Source: Hymenobacter busanensis
GTDB taxonomy: Bacteria > Bacteroidota > Bacteroidia > Cytophagales > Hymenobacteraceae
NCBI RefSeq assembly: GCF_008727865.1
Contig: NZ_VTWU01000004.1
Span: 434,001-498,000, forward strand
Reading direction: 5' to 3'
DNA length: 64,000 bases
The position numbers and the translations under genes are program-made. Below are positions 41,840-49,574 of the stretch, piece by piece (within the stretch, counting starts at the first letter, position 1; each line of letters starts with the position of its first letter). Below the pieces are notes generated by a model. It was not told the origin of the DNA. It made no database searches and saw nothing but the letters and a program-made list of their open reading frames with translations.

Positions 41840-43345
41840 ATGGCTGCCCGCTCACCCCGTCGTACTTCCGCTTCCACGCCGCTGTTTGCGCCGGCGCCGC
41901 TGCCGCTGGCCGAGCTGCTGCGCCGCGTGCGCGACGTGCTGCACGCCGCCTTCGACGATGCCTATTGGGTGACGGCCGAAATTGCCGAGCTGACGCTGCC
42001 GCGCTTCGGCGCCGGGCACTGCTACCTCACCCTGACGGACCCCGCGCCCGGCCCCGGCGGCCCCGAGATGCGCACCCAGGTGCGGGCCGCCATCTGGCGC
42101 AACCGCTTCGAGGTGCTGCTGCCGCACTTCGAGCAGCAAACCGGCCAAACCCTGCGCGCCGGCATGCGCATTCTGGCCCGCTGCCAAGTACGCTTCCACG
42201 AGCAGTACGGCCTCAGCCTCGACATCATTGCCATCGACGCCACCTACACGGTGGGGGAGCTGGCCCGGCAGCGCGCCGAAACCGTGGCCAAGCTCGAAGC
42301 CCAGGATTTGCTGGAGCGCAACAAGCGCCTGCCGCTGTCGTTGGCCCCGCAACGCTTGGCGGTAATCTCGTCGGCCACGGCCGCCGGCTGGCAGGATTTC
42401 GTGCGCCAGCTCGAAGAAGCGCCGTATGCCTTCGACGTCGCGCTGTTTCCGGCCACCATGCAAGGGCAGGAGGCCCCGGCCAGCATTTTGGCCGCTCTCG
42501 ATATGATCCGGCGCCAGCGCCAGGAGTTCGACGTGGTCATCATCATTCGCGGTGGCGGCTCGCGCACCGATTTGCTGTGCTTCGACGACTACGGTCTTGC
42601 GGCGGCGGTGGGCTCTTTTCCGCTGCCCGTCGTCACCGGCATCGGCCACGACCGCGACGAGGCCGTGGTGGACCTCACGGCCCATACCGCGCTGAAAACG
42701 CCCACAGCTGTGGCCATTTACTTGGTCGAGCGGCTGGCCCGGCTGGAGGCGGCGTTTGATGGCTACGGCGCCCGCATTCACGAGCTGGCGCTGGAGCAGG
42801 TGGGCCAGTACGGCGCGGTGCTCAACCGAATGGGGCGGCAACTGGTGCAACTCGGCCAAAGCCAGCTCGCGGGCGAGCAAAGCACCTTGCGCCAGCGGCT
42901 GCGCCGCGCCGTGGAAGTGCCCCAACAGGCCTTGCAGCGCGAAGCCCGGCAGCTGAGCACCCAGCAACAGCAGCTGCGCCGCACCGCCCAGCACGCCCTC
43001 GACCGGCAGCGTCAGCACGTGCGCCACCTCAGTCAGACGATACTGCGCCGCCTGCGCCGGCTGCACCAGCGCCGCCGCGAAGCCTTGCTGCGCCACCGCT
43101 ACCAGTTGGAAGTGGCCACCGTGCGCGCCACCGCCCACCACGCCCTGGCCTTGGCCGCCGCCGTCACGCGGCACGCGGCGCTGGACCACGTGGCCCTGGG
43201 CCGGCGCGGCTACGTGCGCACCGACAGCCTGCAATCCTTAACTTCCGCTTCGCCGCCCGGCACGTTGCTGCTCTTGCAGCTGCCCGACGGCCCGCTGCCG
43301 GTGCAGGTCGTCAACCTCGCCGCCAGCTTCGATTCGCATTCCTGA
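41840..43345 (+). CDS. xseA: exodeoxyribonuclease VII large subunit
   Basis: Protein of 501 residues. It has an N-terminal OB-fold (about 20-130, including YWVTAEIAEL and LTLTDP), then the nuclease core (LAVISSATAAGWQDFVRQL, IIIRGGGSRTDLLCFDDYGLA, VVTGIGHDRDEAVVDLTAH) and a long coiled-coil region (about 280-430). It cleaves single-stranded DNA with XseB. The start is close to TACCTTGC (41825-41832), and the xseB ATG follows four bases after its stop. Confidence 0.94.
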   Translation: MAARSPRRTSASTPLFAPAPLPLAELLRRVRDVLHAAFDDAYWVTAEIAELTLPRFGAGHCYLTLTDPAPGPGGPEMRTQVRAAIWRNRFEVLLPHFEQQTGQTLRAGMRILARCQVRFHEQYGLSLDIIAIDATYTVGELARQRAETVAKLEAQDLLERNKRLPLSLAPQRLAVISSATAAGWQDFVRQLEEAPYAFDVALFPATMQGQEAPASILAALDMIRRQRQEFDVVIIIRGGGSRTDLLCFDDYGLAAAVGSFPLPVVTGIGHDRDEAVVDLTAHTALKTPTAVAIYLVERLARLEAAFDGYGARIHELALEQVGQYGAVLNRMGRQLVQLGQSQLAGEQSTLRQRLRRAVEVPQQALQREARQLSTQQQQLRRTAQHALDRQRQHVRHLSQTILRRLRRLHQRRREALLRHRYQLEVATVRATAHHALALAAAVTRHAALDHVALGRRGYVRTDSLQSLTSASPPGTLLLLQLPDGPLPVQVVNLAASFDSHS

Positions 43346-43349
43346 CCTC

Positions 43350-43580
43350 ATGCCCGAGCAACCTACCGACCGCACCTACCGCGACGCCATTGCGGAGCTG
43401 GAAACCCTGCTGCGCCGCCTCGAAACCGAAACCGTGGACGTGGACGAGCTGACCGCCAGCGCCCAGCGCGCCGCCGACCTCATCCGCTTCTGCAAAGCCC
43501 GCCTGCGTACCGCCGAAGCCACCCTCGACCGCGTCTTCGACGCCCTCGACGAGGAAGACACCGACGGAGACGACCAGTAG
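43350..43580 (+). CDS. xseB: exodeoxyribonuclease VII small subunit
   Basis: Protein of 76 residues, helical, with the family pattern YRDAIAELETLLRRLETETVD and the conserved second helix (LTASAQRAADLIRFCKARL). It ends in an acidic tail. It follows xseA by four bases and assembles with it. Confidence 0.92.
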   Translation: MPEQPTDRTYRDAIAELETLLRRLETETVDVDELTASAQRAADLIRFCKARLRTAEATLDRVFDALDEEDTDGDDQ

Positions 43581-43644
43581 CCATTTTCTATGTATCCGGC
43601 AGTAGCGGCTACCCGCCGTGTTGCCGGTTTCTCACGCCCGACCT

Positions 43645-44385
43645 ATGCACGCGGCAGGTTCTGATTGGGTAACCTTGGCGGCCCACACCATCAACCGGGT
43701 GGGCGCTTACGGCGTGGTTGTGCCGCTGCTCATTGGCGTGGTGCGGTGGCGGCACCTGTCGCCGGCGGGCCGGGCGCTGGTGTGGTATTTTGCATTCTGG
43801 ACCGTCGAAGCGCCCATCAATTTCTGGAGCCGGCGCGTGCTGCACACCAACCTGTACCTGCACCACCTGGATGTGCTGGCGGAGACGTGGCTGCTGGCCT
43901 GGGCCTACTACCGGGCGCTGCCGGCGGCCTCGCGCATGCGCCCGATGCTGTTGCCGGCAATGGGCCTGTTCACGGCCCTGTGCCTGGCCGATGCCACGGT
44001 GCTGTCGGGTTTGCAGGCCCCCAACCAATATGCCCGGCTCGGTCAAACCTTGCTGATGTTGAGCCTGATCATCGGGTATTTCGATGCCTACATGCGCCAG
44101 CCGCCCACCCAGGACCCGTGGCGCGAAACCATGTTTGTGGCCAGCGTGGGCTTGGGTATCTACTTCGCGGGTTCCATTACCGGCTACCTGCTTCAGGCAG
44201 CCAGCAGCAGCCTGCTGCTGACGCACGCCGCCGGCCTGGTTATCGACAGCATGTACCTAATATGCCTGTTGCTGATGACGCTGGCCGTGTACCGCGACCA
44301 GGCCCGCCGCGGTCTGGAGCAAGGTCGGCCGGTCGTGGGTTTGCAAGAGCCAGAGCGTCAAGTTGTCCGGGTGCGGGTTGGCTAA
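43645..44385 (+). CDS. polytopic membrane protein, paralogue A of a three-gene set
   Basis: Protein of 246 residues with about seven hydrophobic helices and a basic C-terminal tail. I do not recognise a named family. Motifs shared with the genes at 44819 and 45532 are VWYFAFWTVEAP, ETWLLAWAYYRAL, LADATVLSGLQAPNQYAR and ASVGLGIYFAGS. The ATG at 43645 starts the first helix region; a GTG nine codons earlier is possible. It is 64 bases after xseB and 103 bases before a small soluble protein. A membrane sensor role is inferred from the kinase further downstream. Confidence 0.72.
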   Translation: MHAAGSDWVTLAAHTINRVGAYGVVVPLLIGVVRWRHLSPAGRALVWYFAFWTVEAPINFWSRRVLHTNLYLHHLDVLAETWLLAWAYYRALPAASRMRPMLLPAMGLFTALCLADATVLSGLQAPNQYARLGQTLLMLSLIIGYFDAYMRQPPTQDPWRETMFVASVGLGIYFAGSITGYLLQAASSSLLLTHAAGLVIDSMYLICLLLMTLAVYRDQARRGLEQGRPVVGLQEPERQVVRVRVG

Positions 44386-44423
44386 GTTTACTCGGCAGAA
44401 CGCATATTCCATTCTACACCTGA

Positions 44424-44431
44424 TATATTTG
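44424..44431 (+). promoter_or_regulatory. -7 box upstream of the small soluble protein
   Basis: Exact TATATTTG in an AT-rich stretch, 58 bases before the ATG at 44489. No TTG at the preferred upstream spacing is seen. It suggests that 44489-46233 form a separate transcript from paralogue A. Confidence 0.45.
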
Positions 44432-44488
44432 AATGCCTCAATCGGAAGGCATTTTCGTCCAACCTTTTCTTACTTGTTCCGCACCTTT

Positions 44489-44803
44489 ATGGCTTTTACC
44501 GAAGACGCAGGCAGCATCATCCCGCTCGAAGAAGGCGTTGAAATGACCCGCCTTTACCGCGACGCCAACCTGAATGAAAACAAAGGCGTGTTCATCGGCA
44601 ACGACCTGCTGCAGCAGTTGACGGCCCCCAACACCGGGGCTACCGGCATTCGTTTTTACTTCGGTATGGACGGCGACAACAAGCTGACCTTGGTCTTGGT
44701 CGGCGTCAACAGCGAAGGCCGCGACCTAACCAGCCGCGTGGGCAACCGCGGGCAGCTGGTGCCGCCCTGCAGCGACCCTACCAGCCCGCTGTGCCCCGAG
44801 TAA
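44489..44803 (+). CDS. small soluble protein of unknown function
   Basis: Protein of 104 residues, no signal or membrane segment. Visible segments are IPLEEGVEMTRLYRDANL, KGVFIGNDLLQQL and IRFYFGMDGDNKLTLVLVG, and a cysteine pair near the end (VPPCSDPTSPLCPE). I do not recognise a family. It lies 15 bases before paralogue B on the same strand and is flanked by two of the three membrane paralogues, so it may belong to the same system. Confidence 0.72.
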   Translation: MAFTEDAGSIIPLEEGVEMTRLYRDANLNENKGVFIGNDLLQQLTAPNTGATGIRFYFGMDGDNKLTLVLVGVNSEGRDLTSRVGNRGQLVPPCSDPTSPLCPE

Positions 44804-44818
44804 CCTGATCCGAGAGCT

Positions 44819-45523
44819 ATGCCAGTGCCCGAGCCTGCCCCCGCGTGGATTATTTCCCTGAGCAACGCCAGCCAAGTGGCTAGCGCCTACGGGATAATCG
44901 TGCCGTTGGGTATTGGGCTGGGGCGCTGGCGTAGCTTGTCGGGGCCGGCGCGGGCCGTGGTGTGGTACTTTGCGTTTTGGGCGGTAGAGGCCGTGCTCGA
45001 TTACTGGACGCGCCGCCAGCACCTGTCCAACGCCTACACGTTTCACCTGAGCGTGCTGGTGGAGACGTGGCTGCTGGGCTGGGCCTACCATCGCGCCCTG
45101 CGCGATGCGCGCCTGAAAAGCTGGTTGTTGCTAGCGCAGGGCGTGTTTACCGCCGTTGCCCTGGCCGATGCCACCATACTGTCGGGCCTAAACCAAACCA
45201 ACCAGTACGCCCGGGCCGTGCAGGTAGTGCTCATGCTGGTGTACGCGCTGGCGTATTTCGAGCAGTGGGTGCGCGAGCTGCGCGCCCGCAGCCCCTGGCA
45301 CGACTTCATGTTTCTGGTGAGCGTGGGCCTCACTATTTACTACACGGGCTCGGTCATGGGTTTTCTCACCCTGAAGCCCGACCCGCGGTTTTCGCAACTG
45401 GTGGCTTATACCACGGCCATCGTCATCAACGGGGCCTACCTCATTGCGTTGGTCCTGATGACCTTGGCCCTGTGGCGCGACGGCCGCATGCAGCCCGCCT
45501 CGTCATTTCGACAGCCGGCCTGA
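44819..45523 (+). CDS. polytopic membrane protein, paralogue B
   Basis: Protein of 234 residues with about seven helices. It shares VWYFAFWAVEAVLDYW, ETWLLGWAYHRAL, LADATILSGLNQTNQYAR and VSVGLTIYYTGS with paralogue A, and the order of motifs is identical. No catalytic motif is visible. The ATG at 44819 is 15 bases after the small protein and the next gene starts eight bases after its stop, so the three are likely one operon. Function unknown. Confidence 0.72.
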   Translation: MPVPEPAPAWIISLSNASQVASAYGIIVPLGIGLGRWRSLSGPARAVVWYFAFWAVEAVLDYWTRRQHLSNAYTFHLSVLVETWLLGWAYHRALRDARLKSWLLLAQGVFTAVALADATILSGLNQTNQYARAVQVVLMLVYALAYFEQWVRELRARSPWHDFMFLVSVGLTIYYTGSVMGFLTLKPDPRFSQLVAYTTAIVINGAYLIALVLMTLALWRDGRMQPASSFRQPA

Positions 45524-45531
45524 TTTATCCG

Positions 45532-46233
45532 ATGGCCAGCTTTGCCGAACTCATCATCTGGCTCGACCGCGTAAGCACGCTCTCTATTGCGTTGCCGCTG
45601 GTGGTGGGGTTGGTCCGTCGACGGCAACTCTCGGCGCCCTCCCGGCCTTTGATGTGGTACTGCATCTTGTGGGCCATCCTGCATCCGCTTGAGTTAGCGT
45701 GCCGGAAGCTATTTCACTACAACATCTTCCTGTTTCACCTCTGCACGCCCCTGGAAACCGGGTTGCTGGCAGCGGCTTACTACCGGGCGCTGCCCCAACC
45801 CCGGCTGCGGCAACTGGTGCGGTGGGTAGCCGGCCCTTTCCTGTTGTTGTGCCTGGCCGATGCGGTGTGGCTGTCGGGACTGTGGAAAATAAACGCCTAT
45901 GCCCGCGCCGTGCAAAGCGCCCTTTTGGTGAGCCTGGGCCTGGCCTACTTCTGGCAGATGTTGCGCGAGCTGCGCGTGGTGCGCCCCGAGCACGACCCCA
46001 TGTTTCTCACGAGCGTGGGCATGATACTCTACTTCACCGGCACCGTAGGGGCTTACACGCTTACGGCCACCACCACCGAGCCCCAGGTAATATTGCTGCT
46101 GCAACTGGCGCACGGGGTTTGCAATACCGCGTTCAATCTGCTGCTGGCAGCGGCGTTTTGGTACGATGGACGCCAGGTGCGGCGGCAGTTGGTGGTGCGG
46201 CGCGAGTACGTCGCGCGTTTTTCGGGGGAGTAA
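45532..46233 (+). CDS. polytopic membrane protein, paralogue C
   Basis: Protein of 233 residues with about seven helices. It is the most diverged of the three, but keeps LMWYCILWAI, LETGLLAAAYYRAL, LADAVWLSGLWKINAYAR and TSVGMILYFTGT in the same order. The C-terminus is basic. It follows paralogue B by eight bases and precedes an AT-rich gap of 168 bases before the histidine kinase. Function unknown. Confidence 0.7.
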   Translation: MASFAELIIWLDRVSTLSIALPLVVGLVRRRQLSAPSRPLMWYCILWAILHPLELACRKLFHYNIFLFHLCTPLETGLLAAAYYRALPQPRLRQLVRWVAGPFLLLCLADAVWLSGLWKINAYARAVQSALLVSLGLAYFWQMLRELRVVRPEHDPMFLTSVGMILYFTGTVGAYTLTATTTEPQVILLLQLAHGVCNTAFNLLLAAAFWYDGRQVRRQLVVRREYVARFSGE

Positions 46234-46401
46234 ACAATTTTTAATTTCTTAGCAAGACTATAAATCCAGCTTGGTCTGTATACTTTTATAAGCTGCAACA
46301 CCCGTCAAAAGCACCTTTGCCTCTTTATTTGCCTTTTCCCGTCACGTTCTGTGGCTGGTAGAAACCCGAGGCTTGCTTAACTAGCCGGTATCCTTCAGTT
46401 C

Positions 46402-47220
46402 ATGAACTCACTGCTCACCTCTTTGCTACTTGTCACGCCGGTGCTGCTGGTGTTGGCCATGGGCATTGTGGGCTTTGTGCTGCGCTACCAGCGGCGGCTG
46501 CTGCAGCAGCAGGAGCAGTTGCGCTACGAGCGGGAACAGGCCCAGCACCAGTCGCTGGAAGCGGCTCTGCTGGCCCAGGAAGAAGAGCGCCGCCGCATTG
46601 CGGCCGATTTGCACGACGCCGTGGGCACCATGCTTTCCATTGTGAAGCTGCATCTGAGCGCCCTGCCCGAAACCGCCGCCACCTTCGAGATGACGGCCAT
46701 GCTTGACCAAGCCATTTCCGAGGTGCGCCGCATTTCGCGCAACCTGCTGCCGGCTGTGCTGGAGAAATTTGGCCTTGCCTTCGCTGCCGAAGCGCTATGC
46801 CGGGCGGCAGGCGGTGGCACCACCCGCGTGCTGCTGCACCAAACCGGCGACCCCCGTCGCTTGTTGCCCCACCACGAACTAGCCGTGTACCGCGTGGTGC
46901 AGGAGCTGTTGGGCAATGGCCTCAAGCACGCCCAAGCCCGCCAAATCGATATTCGCCTGAACTTTGACCCCGACCGGCTTTCGGTCGAGTACGCCGACGA
47001 CGGCGTGGGCTTCGACCTGGCGGTGCAGGATGCCTTGCCAGCCCCCGGTGCCCGCGCGGGCCTGGGCCTTACCAACCTGCGCAGCCGCGTGGCATTGCTG
47101 CGCGGCGCCATGCGCCATGAATCAGCCCCCGGAGCCGGAACCCGGGTTTGGATTTCGTTCCCAGCTGCCTATCTTCCGGTCGTGCAAGCTGTTACACCCG
47201 CTGCCGTAGCTGTTCTTTAA
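46402..47220 (+). CDS. sensor histidine kinase, NarX/DesK type
   Basis: Protein of 272 residues. One N-terminal membrane helix (about 5-27) is followed by a coiled-coil. The HisKA_3 dimerisation domain holds the phosphorylated histidine H71 in RRRIAADLHDAVGTMLSI. The HATPase has the N-box N172 (QELLGNGLKHA), DDGVGF (199-204) and GLGLTN (220-225). It has no extracellular sensor domain of its own, so the input may come from a partner, possibly the membrane paralogues upstream. The TAA stop overlaps the next ATG by one base. Confidence 0.92.
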   Translation: MNSLLTSLLLVTPVLLVLAMGIVGFVLRYQRRLLQQQEQLRYEREQAQHQSLEAALLAQEEERRRIAADLHDAVGTMLSIVKLHLSALPETAATFEMTAMLDQAISEVRRISRNLLPAVLEKFGLAFAAEALCRAAGGGTTRVLLHQTGDPRRLLPHHELAVYRVVQELLGNGLKHAQARQIDIRLNFDPDRLSVEYADDGVGFDLAVQDALPAPGARAGLGLTNLRSRVALLRGAMRHESAPGAGTRVWISFPAAYLPVVQAVTPAAVAVL

Positions 47221-47624
47221 TGAGTGCGTACCCGACTGTCCGCTTGGCAATTGCCGACGACCACATCCTGTTTCGCAAAGGCTTGCGGGCCCTGCTCGGT
47301 GGTTTCCAGGAAGTAGAAGTGTTGTTTGAGGCCGGCGACGGGCAGGAACTGCTGGAGCGCCTCGACCACGAACCCGTGCGGCCCGATGTGGTGCTGATGG
47401 ATTTGCAGATGCCCACGCTCGATGGGCTGCAAACCACGCGCCTGCTGCGGGCCCAGTACCCGCGCATCCGGGTCATCATCATTTCGATGCACGACGAGCC
47501 GGAACTCATCGAGAGCCTGAAAACCGAAGGTGCCCACGGCTACCTGCTCAAAAACGCCAGCCCCGAGGAAATGCGCACTGCCATTCGGGCCGCCGCTGGC
47601 CATGCCCTGACGTCGACAAAGTAA
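47220..47624 (+). CDS. receiver-only response regulator, NarL-type receiver without HTH
   Basis: Protein of 134 residues that is a complete CheY-like receiver: acidic pocket DDH near residue 13, phosphoacceptor D61 in VVLMDLQMPTLDG, S89 and K111 (YLLKNAS). NarL-family regulators are about 210 residues; here the LuxR-type HTH is absent and the frame stops (TAA at 47622-47624) right after the receiver, with no HTH remnant in the next 46 bases. It is coupled to the kinase by a one-base overlap. It may act on a protein rather than DNA. Confidence 0.9.
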   Translation: MSAYPTVRLAIADDHILFRKGLRALLGGFQEVEVLFEAGDGQELLERLDHEPVRPDVVLMDLQMPTLDGLQTTRLLRAQYPRIRVIIISMHDEPELIESLKTEGAHGYLLKNASPEEMRTAIRAAAGHALTSTK

Positions 47625-47670
47625 AGAACGGCCGCCCGTTCTGGCGGCCTCGATTGTAGTTCCTGCCAAC

Positions 47671-49041
47671 GTGTATAAGCATCTTGTAGCGGTGTGGTGG
47701 GCGCTGGTGCTGGCCAGCGGATGCGGCTACGCGCAAAGCCTGCACCAGCTCGATTGGTCGCACGAAGAGTTGCTGCTGCTACCCAGTCCCGTAACCGTTT
47801 CGCAGGTGATTGATGCCCGGGCCACGCCCGGCTCCGTGGGCTGGGTGCTGAAGGGCATGGACAACCGCCCCAACCGCGCCACCGTGGCCGGCGGGGCGGC
47901 CGCCGAAATTCAGCGCCTGCTGGCGGCGCACCTCAAGCCGCAAGCGGTTACCCGCCCGGTGGTGTTGCGGCTAACGCATTTGCAGGTAGCCGAGCAGCTG
48001 TACTGGGCTTCGGAAGTAGCCACCGCCGAAGCCTGTCTGGAAATGTGGGCCGAGGTGCCCGGCGGGTATGCGCTGGTGGGCCAGGGCATCGGTACGGTGC
48101 GCCGTTCGGGGCTCGACGTGACGGGCCAGCACGCCGGCAACCTGGTGCGAGCAGTAGAAAAAAGCTTGTGGCAACTGTGGGTGCTGCCCTGGCCAGAAGT
48201 ATTGCCCGCGCCGCAGCCACTGGCCGCCCTTATCGAACCCGTGTCCGGCACCGCTGCCTTCAACTTTCCCATCCAAACAGCCGAAACCCTGCGCCCGGGT
48301 ATTTACCGCGATTACCTCCAGTTTCGCACCAACCAGCCGGAACTGGCGCCCGGCGCCACCATCCAACGGGAGTTGGGCCGCCGCGCCGATATGCTGGTGG
48401 CCAAACCCCAGGTGGTGCACGCCGACGGCAAGCGCGAACCGCTGCGCAACGCGTGGGGCTTTTGCGACGGGCAGCAGGCGTACGTGTACTTCGAATACCG
48501 CTACTATGCTCTGGAGCGCACCGAGCGTGGCTTTCAGTTCCGGGGCCCCTACCAGCCCACAGCTTCGGAAGCGGCCGAGCGGGGAGCCTTAATGGCCGGC
48601 TTTGGAATGCTGGGCGGCATCAGGGCCAGTCAGCGCACGCCCAGCAGCGTGATGTACGAGGTGAGTCTGCAAACCGGGCAGGTGGTGAACTATGGTACCC
48701 AAGGCCTCAACCTCAGTCTGCCCACCGATGCCACCGAGCCTACCACCTGTATTGTGCTGTACTGTCGGTCGGCTACGCTGGGGCCGGAAACGGCGGCCAC
48801 GTTCAACGGGCAGCGCGTGGCGGAGTTCGGTCCGAAATCGTACGCTGTTATTCCCTGCGGAGAAAATGGCGGAGCAGTGGAGCTATGCGTGGGCGCTGGC
48901 GTCTGCCTGCGGTTTGTGCCCGACCGCGCCAGTACCAACTACGTGGAATACCGAGCCGAGGCCGGGGCAACGCCTTTGCTGCGCCGCGTGGTAGGCAGTT
49001 TGGGCGACGTGCACGTGCGCAAACTTGGCCAGCAGGAATAG
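47671..49041 (+). CDS. exported protein of unknown function, GTG start
   Basis: Protein of 456 residues. No ATG is available near the start; GTG at 47671 begins a signal-like sequence (VYKHLVAVWWALVLASGCGYAQ) with a lipobox-like ASGC. The rest is beta-rich without a named domain: VLRLTHLQVAEQLYWASEVA, TVRRSGLDVTGQHAG, PVSGTAAFNFPIQTAETL. The final region has several cysteines (VELCVGAGVCLRF). It follows the receiver gene by 46 bases on the same strand and could be an output of the signalling genes; that is inference. Confidence 0.7.
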   Translation: MYKHLVAVWWALVLASGCGYAQSLHQLDWSHEELLLLPSPVTVSQVIDARATPGSVGWVLKGMDNRPNRATVAGGAAAEIQRLLAAHLKPQAVTRPVVLRLTHLQVAEQLYWASEVATAEACLEMWAEVPGGYALVGQGIGTVRRSGLDVTGQHAGNLVRAVEKSLWQLWVLPWPEVLPAPQPLAALIEPVSGTAAFNFPIQTAETLRPGIYRDYLQFRTNQPELAPGATIQRELGRRADMLVAKPQVVHADGKREPLRNAWGFCDGQQAYVYFEYRYYALERTERGFQFRGPYQPTASEAAERGALMAGFGMLGGIRASQRTPSSVMYEVSLQTGQVVNYGTQGLNLSLPTDATEPTTCIVLYCRSATLGPETAATFNGQRVAEFGPKSYAVIPCGENGGAVELCVGAGVCLRFVPDRASTNYVEYRAEAGATPLLRRVVGSLGDVHVRKLGQQE

Positions 49042-49068
49042 TGGGCCGTGTGGTGCACCTCTTGGGGG

Positions 49069-49425
49069 CTACGCCTGCAGCTCGGTGCTGGGGTCCCAGA
49101 ACCGTTGGGCAAAGTCCTGCACCTGGTCGTCGTGCACCACAATGCCCTCAGCTTCCAAGGCTTCCTGCATGGCCGTGGGCGAGCCAAAAAACTGCTTGCC
49201 CGTAAGCATACCGTTGCGGTTGATGACGCGGTGGCAAGGCACAAACTCGTCGCCGGAGAAGGTGTGGGCCGACTGCATGGCCCAGCCCACGGTGCGGGCC
49301 GCCGAGCGGCTGCCGAGGTAGTGCGCAATGGCGCCGTAGGTGGTTACGCGGCCCGGCGGCACGAGGCGCACCACGGCGTACACGTCCTGGAAAAAGTTGC
49401 GGTACCGCTCGTTCACGTCTTTCAT
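49069..49425 (-). CDS. MGMT-family alkyl-DNA repair protein, single domain
   Basis: Protein of 118 residues equal to the DNA-binding/active domain of O6-alkylguanine-DNA alkyltransferase. The acceptor cysteine is present (C64 in FVPCHRVINRNG), so it is not an alkyltransferase-like protein with a tryptophan there. The helix-turn-helix LVPPGRVTTYGAIAHYLG precedes it. It lacks the N-terminal Ada or RNase H-like domain of full-length Ogt. TATCTTGC lies five bases before the ATG at 49425 on the minus strand. Confidence 0.9.
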   Translation of the reverse strand: MKDVNERYRNFFQDVYAVVRLVPPGRVTTYGAIAHYLGSRSAARTVGWAMQSAHTFSGDEFVPCHRVINRNGMLTGKQFFGSPTAMQEALEAEGIVVHDDQVQDFAQRFWDPSTELQA

Positions 49426-49574
49426 GGCCGGCAAGATACAGCCCTGTTGCCGTTGCCAAAAGGAACAACGGGATGCCGAACGGTCGTTTTGGCTGTCATC
49501 CGGCAAGATGCACAGGTCAACATTCTGCTGTACCTTCCGCTGCGAAATTCACCTTTCACCCATTTCCCCAACCC

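Noticed and set aside
49069-49425. Alkyltransferase-like (ATL) protein
   Set aside because: ATL proteins replace the acceptor cysteine; here PCHR is intact, so a functional MGMT-type protein is more likely.
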